A stretch of DNA of 64,000 bases from Ligustrum vulgare (lineage: Eukaryota > Streptophyta > Magnoliopsida > Lamiales > Oleaceae): the NCBI GenBank assembly GCA_963555705.1, contig OY743190.1, forward strand, positions 32,780,929 through 32,844,928, given 5' to 3'. Below the pieces are notes generated by a model. The model ran no database searches, was not told the origin of the DNA, and worked only from the letters and a program-made list of their open reading frames with translations. Shown here one piece after another: positions 35,301-45,925 of the stretch. The position numbers and the translations under genes were made by a program. The number at the start of each line of letters is the position of its first letter. Positions within the stretch are counted from its first letter, which is position 1.

Positions 35301-38300
35301 TAGGGCCCACTATCTATTCATACTTTTCCAAATGACTCTTGAAGACACCAGAAAAAACTTGAAGGCCCTAATTTCTCAAAATTGAGATTCGGATATATCC
35401 TAGAAACAAAATATTTAACAATCTCTTTCTTTTACAAGGGTCCAATGTTATTTTTAGTTAGGAGAAAAGCACATATGGTTCTATTTTCATCTTTTCATAC
35501 TTTGTCTTAGAGGATGATTGAAAATTTGCCAGAATAAAAAAGAGAAAAAAGGGGGGGGGGGGGGGGGCTCCTGAAGCCTTTGTTTATTGTTAGCTTTAAA
35601 TTATTGAGGACTTCTTACATTTGAAGGGCTTTGAATGACTAATAATGAGAAGCTAGAATGCAAGTGTTTGGCCCTTAATATTATATCAATATGCTTTATT
35701 TTCGTAAATCACTTATTTACGATTGTTTTAGAAACCCACATCTGTCCAAGTGGTTAAATGTCCTCTCGTATCCCAATTTTATTTGGTAATGTGATTTTAT
35801 GTTTCCGTTTCTAGTCATAATGAATAATAGTTTTGTATAGAGTAGGATTTGATTATGGGGTTATTTCTATGATCAATAGGACTTGTTGTTATCACTTGTT
35901 TTGTTGCTGTGCACTTCTTTCATTTAAAATAATGTTTTTGTTTGGATTTCATTACAAGTACATCATAATTTAAAAGTCAAAAATTAAATTTTAATTTTAA
36001 CCACACATTTAGGATCCACAACTACCATCCACTAGTTTCTATCACATTATTTTTCATTGACTTATAATGAAATCCAAACAAGCTTCAAGTCTTCTTGGAA
36101 AAGTTTTCCCTTTTTTTTAATTTTAAAATTAGATCCTGAGGTCATTTACACTTTTTCTATCTCTTTTACAGTTTTACTTCCCATTTAGACATCCTGGCAT
36201 TGCTGACTTCTAGAGCATCCATCCATAGTTACTTACAGTCTTGCACAATGGCTTTATAGGTTTTAACACAAGTACTTGCTTTATTTTATTCCAATAATTT
36301 TTTTATTTTTTTATTTTTTTTTTCAGGATATTCGCTGGGTACAATAGTACTATTAGAATATTTGATGTTCATTGTCCTGGAAGAGATTTTGAGCAACATT
36401 CGACTCTTAAAGGAAACAAGGAAGGGCAATCAGGTAATGATTTGAGATTGCTAGATTTGATGAAGTGCTTTATAAGAAAGACAGGAAGTATGTTTATATG
36501 ACAGATGCCATCCAAGCATTGTCTTTTGGCATTGCCATGTTGTAAAATATGTTCTGCCAGCTTAATGCATTAGGTTTCTGTAACAATTTTCAGTTACATT
36601 TTATCTATATTCTTCTCCAAATATGGAAAATTCATAAAATGCATGATTAGAAGATCCATAGGCCCAAAGTTTATTGATCAACTGGGTCTGAATTGAAAAT
36701 ATTCATTGCAAAACTTGGTTATGCTCAACGCATACACAAATAGTCCTATAATTGACACCTTAAGAACAGTTTGTTTGTATGTAGGAGTTGAAAGTATATC
36801 AACTTTTATTGTAGTGGATAAGTTATTCAGGTATAATTATTTTTATATATAGGGTGAAAGTGGCTCTATTTCCAATGGTTTGTCTATTGGACCTATTAGC
36901 TGTTGGCATGTCACATGAATTTCCTCTTTCTTATGGCCAGGTATTATATCGTCACATGAATTTCCTCTTTCTTATGGCCAGGTATTATATCGTCAATTGC
37001 TTTTTCCCCCACTCACTCAGGAGTGCTGGCCACAGGTTCCTACAGCCAAACTACTGCAATATATAGAGAAGATAACATGGAACCATTATACATCCTACAT
37101 GGTCAAGAAGGTGGTGTTACACATGTAAGTTGCTGATTGTCATTCTTCGGGCTGCGTATTTTGGGTTTCCTAGAGTGTCCCTTCATGTAAAACATTTACT
37201 TTGCAGGTTCAGTTTTCAAAAGATGGCAACTATCTGTATACTGGAGGACGGAAGGTAGAAATTTACATGGCCAATCTTTTCATACGTCCATTGTTTGTCA
37301 AAATTAATTACTGCAATTTGCATCGGTTTCTTAATCACAAGTTGTTAGTGTGGGTGTGAGTTTGTGAGAATGATGGTAAATCTAAAATTTGAGGTATGAG
37401 AGCATTCTAAAGTGTTCATATAATACAACGAATTCAACTGAAGTACTTGAGTGTACACTCCTAGTCTCCTTGTGTCAGCTTTGATGTGAGAAGGACATAT
37501 AGACCATGAATTTATTTTCATTTATCACTTAGAAGGATAAGGTGGAAAGTGAATGAAGTACTTTTTGTCACATGAGCTCTTCACAATTTGGTGCAATCTT
37601 TTGGTGTGATTATTTTGTCTACTCCTTTGTTAGGGCAACTTAATTGGTGTTGAAATATTAAATTGTTCTGACATAATTGTCACATACTTGTTTTGATGAA
37701 TATGCTGATTTTGGGGGGACAGAGTGTGATCTGAGATTCTTAATCTTTGAAGGACCATACATTTCCAATTTAGCGCCCATATTAAACTCTTAATGAATAT
37801 TGTAGAAATTTCCTCCCAGCTTGCAGAGTTGTGATGGAGAGCTGATTGATCACAAATGAATGATCATTCAGTTGTTTTCCTCCTTACATATATCAAAATG
37901 AATGGATCTGTAAAGTATGGGTAGTGTGCAAAGAAAGATATATGGCATTACGAAGATAGTTCCTCGTGGTATTTGCTCATGTGTTGTTTTCAGGTTTAGA
38001 CATGCATACAAATTGGAGTAAAAGTGCTTGTGTATAACTAAAGGCCTGTTTGATTCTGATAATTTTTTTTTTGACTTTTATCGAAGTCAAAGTCAACAAT
38101 TAATCACCATCACATATTTCATGGGTCTCACAATTTTTTAACCATTCATCTCATCAATTATTATCAAAATCTGCTAAAAATCTGATTTTAATCTCTATCA
38201 AACAAGGGCTTAATATATTAATAAACCCGGTTTAAACTTTGTTACAGGATCCTTATATACTATGCTGGGATATTCGCAATACTGTTGATATTGTCTACAA

Positions 38301-39739
38301 GTAAGTTACATTTATCTAGTTGGATCAGTCATGATAATCACACAATATATTGAGAACTTTAATCTATCTGCTTGGATCAGTCATGGTAATTACGCAATAT
38401 ATAAAGAATCTCGATTCGTATATCAAATAACAAAATGTGACCACCATCCAAGTTAAACTTTGCAGAACTTTTTATAATTCCCATTGTATGATCTGGTATC
38501 ACCTTTTTCATTTATTTGTCACTGCTTACTTTGTGTAGGCCATTGCTTCTATCTATTATAGTTCACTGAATAAAACATGGATGCTGTAACAAAGACAGCT
38601 AATATTGCACTGAAGAGGACAGCTTGTTGTTTCTTTGAGTTCTCTTTCGATGACGGCTAAATATTTCCATCATACTTCTTTTGCTTTCCATGTACTATTC
38701 AAAACTGAGTCTTTTATTCTTTTGGATAGTTGGTATTTCCAATCTAGTGATTGGAATTTCCTAGATATGATAGGTTAAATGAAGCGAAAGGAATTTTAAG
38801 GTTTCACTTAACTTTCTTTCCACCTGTGGGTTAGGCTTTACAGATCATCTAAAGATACCAATCAGAGGATACATTTTGATATTGAGCCTCTTGGTCGATA
38901 CCTTGGAACTGGTGGCCAGGTATGACTAGCCTTCAACTTTTCTTCTGCTATCAGTCTATTTGACAATAATAGTTAGGATCTTAATTCTTTTTATTTCTTC
39001 TGTTAAGGATGGTCTGGTTCACATATATGACCTTCAAACGGGACAGTGGGTATCAAGCTTTCAAGCTGCATTAGGTGTTTCTCATCTCTCTCTCTGCACA
39101 CACACAAATAAATAAATAAAGGAACATGCATGAGCTTAAACATTTATTTATCTTTCTTACCGTGGTCTACAAGAAACTTGTTCTTAATTCTTAAAGCACA
39201 TATATTCCATCTCACTTTATCTTTCCACTTAATTGGTACCGCAGACACAGTAAATGGTTTTTCTTTCCATCCCTTCCTCCCAATGGCGGCAACTTCATCA
39301 GGACACAGGCGATTTGGAGGTCTTGATGATTTCCAGGAGAACTTGGACCTGAGCGGTATTAATTGACCTGAATCCTACATATATATATTATGTTCCATCT
39401 TCCTGCTTTACCAGGACTGCTTTTTTGCTATCTATTGATTGTTTGTTTGTGTAAATGAAATTAATCTTTTGAATATGCCATATTCTGGTGATATACATGC
39501 TGGCTTCTAGACTTCGTTAGTGTCACTGTTACTACTACTTCACCGACTGAAACTTAATGCACTAGTACAAGATTTGGTCTAATAGTAAGCCGTTTCAAAT
39601 CTATTGCCCTATGCCTTATCTGTAATGCTCATGAAAATTACTTTGTTTCTCATGTTTAGGCGATGAAAACTGTGTCTCAGTATGGAGCTTCTCCTCTTCT
39701 TCAATGCAAGAGACGACAATTGATGAATCTGGAAACTGA
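29388..39739 (+). CDS. TCAB1/WRAP53-like WD40 protein (14 exons, 417 aa)
   Basis: In animals TCAB1 (WDR79) binds the CAB box of scaRNAs and telomerase RNA and brings them to Cajal bodies; a plant role in small Cajal-body RNP handling is inferred. Exons: 29388-29590, 29684-29746, 29838-29893, 34117-34197, 34288-34361, 34559-34641, 36327-36433, 36982-37124, 37207-37254, 38248-38300, 38835-38919, 39008-39074, 39245-39355, 39660-39739. All borders are GT/AG and the total is 1254 nt in phase. Family motifs in order: DYCWYPHMSAS, DHPIHLWDA, LRCTYRAYDAMDEITAA, PGRDFEQH, GQSGIISSIAFSP, LCWDIRN, TNQRIHFDIEPLGRYL, NGFSFHPFLPMAATSSG. The protein lacks the long acidic N-terminus of the human protein. Intron 3 (4.2 kb) contains an old LTR, a LINE and a MITE; exon 8 has a duplicated acceptor. 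Confidence 0.92.
30580..32543 (+). mobile_element. L1-type LINE, 5'-truncated
   Basis: Contains the second half of LINE ORF2, a 3' UTR ending TTTAATAAAAGTTTTGTTTC and a 10-base A tail (32534-32543). Upstream sequence stops abruptly inside the reverse transcriptase, as expected of target-primed reverse transcription that ended early. CATATACAAACTAATG before it and CATACAAATTCATG after the tail could be a degraded target-site duplication. It is in sense orientation within the host intron. Confidence 0.85.
30607..32412 (+). pseudogene. L1 ORF2 fragment: reverse transcriptase C-part and zf-RVT
   Basis: The frame is open from about 30607 (PRGKFGASRGLRHGDPLSP) to 32412, roughly 600 codons. It holds the catalytic FADD box (HLQFADDSIFF), the NYLGLPLGG block and the zinc-binding domain typical of plant non-LTR elements (CIMCKKAEENIDHILLHC near residue 450). 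The endonuclease and the N-terminal RT motifs are missing, so it cannot be autonomous. The frame has no stop, which suggests a recent insertion. Confidence 0.88.
33559..33741. mobile_element. small foldback MITE, 183 bp
   Basis: Ends GCCCTTGTTTAGCCCCATTATT and, inverted, GCCTCTGTTTGAGCCCCATTATT. It sits near the right end of the old LTR in intron 3. No clean target-site duplication. Confidence 0.6.
35089..35223. repeat. tandem duplication, unit about 71 bp (intron 6)
   Basis: The block ATGTGGA.TACCTTGAC.TTAAATTTGAG to GCCACGTTCCTTTAGAGATCTT occurs twice with a few differences, inside intron 6 of the WD40 gene. Confidence 0.85.
35551..35567 (+). repeat. G17 homopolymer
   Basis: Seventeen consecutive G in intron 6 of the WD40 gene, preceded by a purine-rich stretch. 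Length could vary or be an assembly estimate. Confidence 0.9.
35935..36082. mobile_element. small foldback MITE, 148 bp (intron 6)
   Basis: TTGTTTGGATTTCATTA at the left pairs with TAATGAAATCCAAACAA at the right, a 17-bp perfect inverted repeat with an AT-rich centre. Confidence 0.65.
36911..36992 (+). repeat. 41-bp tandem duplication covering an intron/exon border
   Basis: Unit 36911-36951 is repeated at 36952-36992 and runs from TCACATGAATTTCC through CTTATGGCCAG|GTATTATATCG. It copies the polypyrimidine tract, the AG acceptor and the first 10-11 coding bases of exon 8 of the WD40 gene. Only the second AG (36980-36981) keeps the protein in frame. Confidence 0.97.
38042..38210. mobile_element. 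Tourist-like MITE, 169 bp (intron 9)
   Basis: Ends AGGCCTGTTTGAT and, inverted, AGCCCTTGTTTGAT; TAA at 38039-38041 and 38211-38213, the PIF/Harbinger duplication. Confidence 0.7.
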
Positions 39740-41640
39740 TTCTTGCAGTCATAACTCGGGAACCTCTGGCATGATCTTTGACTTGTATGTTGTCTTGACA
39801 AATGCCAATTGTATTTTGTCACTGCCCAATATTAGTGTTTGAACACTGCATATACATAACTAGTTTTGGCATGCATTGTTTTTAGAGGGATGTGGTTCCA
39901 CATTTTTGAGCCAATTAATTGCTATCTATTACCATTTTTTGTTCTGTTTCCATGGTTTCTGAGGATGAGACAAGTTCGGAATATGCAATAAGGTCCCTTT
40001 TCTGATTCAAGTACACACTTGCGAATTTGTGCTCGTGTTGGGCACAGCTTATTGTGCCCGTCACAGACTCATGGGTGGGCCCCATAGGATAGGATCTAGA
40101 TTATTATGGAAGTTAGGTGGGTCATAAGACGTGATTGATTTCTTGTGAACTTTTGGTTTATTCTTGAATGAAAAGGATTTAGTGCCAATCACTGGCACCG
40201 TTATTGTGCCAGCGGTAGGCATATGTGCACATCCGTGTCTATCGTTGGCATCATAACAGTGGCATCATAACGGTTGGTACCGGATCAAAACTATATTCTT
40301 GAAAGTCTGTTTATTAAATCTTAACCTTTATTTTGCATCTTAATTGTTAAAAGAAAGGGGATTGAGCCGCAACCCTGATGTGCCCCACCTGCTCTGTCTT
40401 GGGCCTTGGCGAATAATGTAAATCGCAGGTTATGCCTCTAAGAGTACATGGTGAAAGACTGCTTGTATCCTTGCACTTATCCAAGGGTCATATTCATATT
40501 TAGTACACACTTGCCATTTTGCAGTAGTGTTCCTTCTTCATTAATATTGCCAGTTAGATCTAGGATAAAGCCAAAGTTATCAACTCATCTGGCTTTAAAT
40601 GAATCTTCCCTAAAGTGTTTTGATACAAAAAAAAATTAAAATAAATAAATAAATAAATAAAATAGAGTTTTTTATGCATCCTAATCCACCAAGCCACCGA
40701 CTGTTTATTATATGCATGTAAAAGTACCCCAAAGCAAATGAGAGATCCATAATTGGACGTGTAGCAAATGATGCAGCGGCTCCATCAAAGGTCATCGAGT
40801 TATTTAGAAATTTTTAGGATGATTTCATTAAATAAATGTTTGACTTTATTTCCAGACTTTAGTTTCGAAATAATAGTCTCATTGCTTGAATTAATTTTGC
40901 AAGAAAAATTCAATTATGATAGTATTTTCTGCAATAATTTGTTAGAAAATACATTTTAGTAACACTTCTAGTTTATTAAATTTGTGACGTATAAGGTCTT
41001 GTTTGGTCTTAAATTCTTTTTTCAATTTTTCCTCAAATTTATTTTTAACCACACATTTAAAAGTTTCTCCAACTTATCCAAGATCAAGCTCTAGAACAAA
41101 CAAATGTCAATGCACGTTCTTCTGTCTTAAATGTCCAACCATTCTTTTTGGTTTCATGGGCTTGTCAAGAACATAGGAGGAAAATATAAAACAAGTGGAA
41201 TAACTCTTTTTTTGTTGAATGCATTGTAAGTGTAGCGTAACTCTTTTTTTTCATGTCTTTTCAGTTCCACTTAATTCTATAGTCAAAGTTAAAAAATCTT
41301 ACTTGGCAAAAGATTCAGGTTCGAGTCCCCACCGTTCCTTTTCCTACGTTCCCCAATTTGTAGCTAAAAAAAAAAAAAGAATCATTATCAATGAATTCTC
41401 GAGCAATTGTAGACCAAGATATGCGATCAAGAGAGAGGAGGAAGACCAGTAAGAAAGCCAACCACATAGGGGTAGTGAACCGAAAAACTAGCTGATTCTA
41501 CTCCTGTCTTTTGCAAACCAGACTAATTGGCCAGCCATTTGGTCTGATCTTAAAGTTTAAAACCCAACTACAGAAAAGGACAGTACTTAGCTGAGAAAAT
41601 GGAATATGTCCATTCTGGTGTGTTAATAAGAATATATTCC
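39740..41640. other. intergenic, possible SINE remnant, no gene seen
   Basis: Between the WD40 gene and the heat stress factor. Short ORFs have no recognisable domain. A TGGCACC/GGTGCCA-like word occurs several times near 40180-40290. A simple (AAAT)n run lies at about 40640. The only feature of note is the tRNA-like B-box at 41318. Confidence 0.4.
41219..41375 (+). mobile_element. possible tRNA-derived SINE remnant
   Basis: GGTTCGAGTCC at 41318-41328 is a perfect pol III B-box, followed about 45 bases later by an A-rich tail (TAGCTAAAAAAAAAAAAAG). A matching A-box about 35 bases upstream is not convincing, so this may be a truncated SINE or chance. Confidence 0.35.
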
Positions 41641-41646
41641 ATTGCA

Positions 41647-41653
41647 TATATAG
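41647..41653 (+). promoter_or_regulatory. TATA box of the heat stress factor gene
   Basis: TATATAG sits 60 bases before the ATG at 41713, a normal spacing for a short plant 5' UTR. Confidence 0.5.
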
Positions 41654-41712
41654 TCAGTCAAGACCCTTTACCTTTACCATTTGTGTGTCCAATTTGAGGC
41701 TCTCTCTTTCTC

Positions 41713-42878
41713 ATGGAGTCGAAACAAGAAAACAGCAAAGTAATGAGTTGCATTGAGACGGAGTTAGACAATGGAACTGAAAATCCAGTCGTGATAGAGA
41801 CGGTAGTTTTAGAGAGTGATATAAGTGAGAGTGGCAGTAATGTTGGAGAAGGTGGCGGTGCCGCCGCTGCTGTTGCTGGTGGTAGCCGTAGCATAGGTGC
41901 TTCTTGTTCATCGTGTGTATTTAGGCCACCACCTCCGTTCTTGTTGAAGATATACGACATGGTGGAAAATAGCGAAACAAACGCCATCATTTCCTGGAAT
42001 TCCACAGGAACTAGCTTTATTGTATGGAATGCCCATTCGTTTGCTGCTAACATTCTTCCTCAATATTTCCGGCACAACAATTTCCAGAGCTTCATATGCC
42101 AACTTAACACATACGTAAGTTTCTTCAGTTTATCTGTCTCTGATTTCCGTTTGTCTGATTTCTAACTGGTTTTGCTAGAAACGTCTGTTACTGCTGTTTT
42201 GAATTTTAAGTTGACAGTATTAATTTATTTTTGGGGTGTGAATATTTGAAGGGCTTCAAGAAAATCAGCTGGGACCAATGGGAATTCAAGAACGAGTGTT
42301 TTCGAAAGGGGAAGATGCATTTGCTGAAATACATAAAGAGAAGAAACCAATATCCCCAGAGCATGAAGAAACCTGTAAGAACCGAACCAAACATCGATAC
42401 ATCTTCACGTCGTACAGAGAAGGAACTTCAAATCTTGACGAATGATCAGGATGAGCTGAAGTTAGAAATCATGAAGTTGAAGGAACAACAAGGAGCCGTA
42501 GAGAAAGAACTCGCCTCTGTGAAAAACGGAGCACTGAGCAACGCGCTGGAGAACCAAAAAAGGGTCATGTTTATGGCACAGAAATTTCTATCCCAGTTAA
42601 GAGAACTGTGCAGCAATGGAGTTGAAAATGTCATTAAGGAAACACAAGAAACAAAGCGTATTCCAGGGCAGGATACTGCTGATATTTTGAAGTTAAACTC
42701 AGAGCAATTTGCTTCGCAGCAAAAACTGGTAATGGATGATTTGGCAAGCATTCGTGCAGTGGAGGAACAGATGACAGAATTTCAGCCCAACACTTTCATT
42801 CCATTGGAGGATTTGGTTGGAAGATCATGTGATTGGGTTGATTATTTGAGAGAACTGCAGGAAAGTAACTCATCCTAA
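41713..42878 (+). CDS. HSF: heat stress transcription factor, class A-like (2 exons, 342 aa)
   Basis: HSFs trimerise and bind nGAAn repeats of heat-shock promoters in the nucleus. Exons 41713-42114 and 42252-42878; the single 137-base phase-0 intron lies within the DNA-binding domain after LNTY, as in nearly all plant HSFs. DNA-binding domain residues about 74-165 (PPFLLKIYDMVE to LLKYIKRR). Heptad-repeat oligomerisation region about 188-250 (KELQILTNDQDELKLEI, then QKRVMFMAQKFL). A basic cluster KRRNQ...KKPVR may be the nuclear signal, and CDWVDYLREL at 328-336 resembles an AHA activator motif. The N-terminus (1-70) is acidic/Ser with a Gly-Ala run. Oddity: the recognition helix reads FQSFICQLNTY, with Cys129 where HSFs have an Arg that contacts the guanine. 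It may bind DNA poorly or act as a partner. Subclass not assigned. Confidence 0.92.
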
Positions 42879-43651
42879 ATCTGAGACTGCATTTTCAAAG
42901 GTTCTTAACTTCTAAAAGCCTGTTAGGGATTCTATTTAGTAAACTATCGACATGTTTGACATGTTAAATTAGACAGAACAACAGTAAGAAAAATACGACA
43001 AAATCTTGTCTGCTGCGCTACACAGTTTTGTCTAATACATGCCGATTATGCACTGCATAATAGATCGTCTTCTACCTAAGCACGAAAAGAATCCTATGAG
43101 TACTAGCAAGAATTTGTTCATTTTGATTGATGATGTATATGTATATTTTATCGATCGGTAGTTATATTTGGTACGAAATGCATCGCAGTCTGTTTAGTAT
43201 TGTTTAATACTGAATATGATATTAGTCTTCTGCTAGCTTTCTCATAAACAATAATTATGAAGTTTATTTTAAAATAAAACAAGTAGGTCGAAAACAGGAT
43301 TAACTATATGATTACAAACATTTCGAATCAGACCAATTGAAACTTATTACACAAGTATCAAAATGAATTATTAAAATCAGGTATATTACATAACATATGT
43401 ATGTAACTGTAATTTTTTACTAGATAATTTTTACAATTGTTGTAACTTTTGTTGTAATTATTACACTATGTTTTTCAAAATTATCACCAATCGTAAGGGA
43501 GATCATAAAAAAGATTGTTCGTATGTTTTGTTGTCTGTCTCATCATGAATATCTCTCCGATTGTTTCCTTCGTCACTCATTTTCGGCTACTTCTCTTATT
43601 CCTTTTCAATTTTCTCTCACTTCTTTATGCCAAACTCTCACATAACCTTAA
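42879..43651. other. 3' flank of the heat stress factor, no gene seen
   Basis: AT-rich sequence up to the copia LTR. No ORF with recognisable content; the 3' UTR of the heat stress factor is expected in its first few hundred bases. Confidence 0.4.
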
Positions 43652-44211
43652 TGTTGTGATTCTCTGATCACGAAAGAGGAATTTAAAAAGAGGAAAAACA
43701 ATTTCTATTTCTACTTGAATAGAATTTTATAAGAGTTGACAAACTCAATTGCAAATACACGAACAACCTCTCTTTCTAAACTCTCTCTTATTTCTTGGAG
43801 TCTCTCTCTCTCTCTCTCTCATTGGATAGGAATTACAAAATGAAGGAAGCATCATCTTATAACAAGAGAGCACATCTATTTATAGGTATGAAAATCTTCC
43901 ACCGTCATTGACAACTCGCGCTTAGTTGTCGGAGTTCAAATTCAAATCCGAATTGAACTCTTCTTCTTTAATGATAAACTCATGCTTAGTTGTCCATGAG
44001 TTGGATTGATAAGGATAAGGTTGTGAAGATAAGGTTTGAATCTTCAAATTTCTTAACCACCAAGTAACCTCCTCAATTCCTTCACCACCAAGTAACCTCC
44101 TCGATTTCCATGCATGTATTAGTTGTAAGTCTTCCACCACCTTCTACTCAATTTCATATGGTGGTGGGAATTCTTTAGTTGTCAGATGATAAAATACAGC
44201 TGGACTTATCA
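43652..44211 (-). mobile_element. copia (Tork/TNT1-like) 3' LTR, 560 bp
   Basis: On the minus strand it starts TGATAAGTCCAGCTG right after a polypurine tract (GGAGGGGGAG, plus-strand 44214-44224) and ends CACAACA at 43652. A TATA box (CTATAAATAG on the minus strand, 43876-43885) lies in the middle and a CT-rich run (43801-43820) follows it. The same LTR occurs at 53097-53560 plus 59628-59746. Confidence 0.85.
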
Positions 44212-44244
44212 ATTCTCCCCCTCCAGCTGCATTTGAGGCAATTG

Positions 44245-45925
44245 TTATCTGCCAACCATTCCAGCTATGTCTCTGCATAGCTCTAGCTTCTCCTTCGAAA
44301 CCACCTTTGTCAACATGTTCGCTGGATTCTCCTTTGTGTGGATCTTCACTAGTCTCAACAGTTGTTGATCCATTACTTCTAGTATCCAATGATAACGAAT
44401 ATCGACGTGCTTTGTGTGGGAATGATACATTGAGTTCTTACTCAAGTCCAGAGTACTCTGGCTATCACAATGTACTCTATAATCGTTCTTCTTGATTCCT
44501 AATTCTTGGAGAAATCTCTTTAGCTACAACATTTCTTTTCCAGCTTCCGCTGCTGCAATGTATTCTGCTTCTGTTGTGGATAAAGCAACACACTTCTGTA
44601 ATCTCGACTGCCATGACACAACTCCCCCTGCAAAAGTGTATAAGAATCCTAATGTAGATTTCCTTCCATCAAGATCCCCAGCCATATCTGAATCTGTATA
44701 ATCTTCCAAGATCGGATCAGCTCCCCCGTAGCACAAACATGTCTTCGATGTACCTTTGAGGTACTTGAGAATCCACTTGACTACCTCCCAATGTTCCTTT
44801 CCTGGATTAGAAAGAAAACGACTCACCATGCCAACTGCATGAGCAATATCGGGCCTAGTACACACCATTGCATACATTAGACTTCTTACTGCTGAAGCAT
44901 AAGGTACTGATGACCTTTCCTCAATCTCTTTCTTGGACGTTGGAGATGAACTCTTGCTCAACTTGAAGTGGTTGGCTAGTGGAATGCTGACCGGTTTCGC
45001 GTTGTGCATGTTGAATCTCATGACTACTCGTTCAACATACTTTTCTTGAGATAGCCACAACATGTGCTTTTTCCTATCTCTAACGATATGCATTCCCAAA
45101 ATTTGTTGGACTGGGCCTAAGTCCTTCATGTCAAAGGCCTTCGAGAGTTCCTTCTTCAGCTTGCTAATTTCTGTTGCATCTTTTCCAACGATCAACATGT
45201 CATCTACATATAGCAGAAGAGCAACAAAATTACCATTTGTAAACCTCCGAATAAAAACACACCGATCTGCAGCAATTCTTTTATATCCTTGATTCACCAT
45301 GAACAAGTCAAATTTCTTGTACCATTGTCGTGGTGCTTGCTTCAGGCCATACAAGCTCTTTTTGAGCTTACAAACAAGGTTTTCTTTTCCTGAAATATCA
45401 AAACCTTCTGGCTGCTCCATATAGATTTCTTCATGTAAATCACCATGAAGAAATACTGTCTTGACATCCATCTGCTCAAGCTCTAAATCTAAACTGGTTA
45501 CTAATCCAAGAATAACTCGAATTGAGGCCATCTTTACAACTGGTGAAAATATTTCGTCAAAATCTACTCCCTTTTTCTGTAGAAATCCTTTGACAACCAA
45601 CCGAGCTTTATGCTTCACTATTTTTCCACTGCCATCTTTCTTAAGCTTGAACACTCATTTATTTCGCAGTGCCTTCTTTCCTTTTGGAAGTGTGACCAAC
45701 TCATATGTCTGATTTTTTTTGCAATGATTCCATCTCATCCTTCATTGCTTGTAGCCATTTATCTTTATCCACATGAGATTGTGCTTTCTGGAAACTCTCT
45801 GGTTCCCCTTCATCAGTAAGCAGAATGTACTCAAACTGTGAATACCTTGTTGATGGAATTCGACATCGCTCAGATCTTTGTAATTGTAGATTTTCACTTT
45901 CAGGATGTACACCATCATCTAAATA
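44245..45925 (-). pseudogene. copia pol, reverse transcriptase and RNase H part
   Basis: Read on the minus strand. The RT has KARLVVKGFLQKKGVDFDE, SLYGLKQAPRQWYKKFD and the active site LLLYVDDMLIVG. RNase H has DYTDSDMAGDLDGRKS and CVALSTTEAEYIAA and ends ELCRDIAGMVGR. The wording fits the Tork/TNT1 lineage. Breaks: a TGA at 45655-45657 where the family has Trp (before VFKLKKDG), and a TAG at 44524-44526 where the second copy (59783-60171) has a Trp codon. The upstream end at 45925 joins a Ty3 LTR. The reading is otherwise long and open, so inactivation is not ancient. Confidence 0.9.

Noticed and set aside
41590..41645. Heat-shock element before the heat stress factor (GAATATATTC, GGAATATGTCC)
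   Set aside because: The GAA and TTC units are four bases apart instead of two, so they do not form the nGAAnnTTCn array.
41658..42053. 131-codon minus-strand ORF
   Set aside because: Antisense shadow of the Gly/Ala-rich exon 1 of the heat stress factor.
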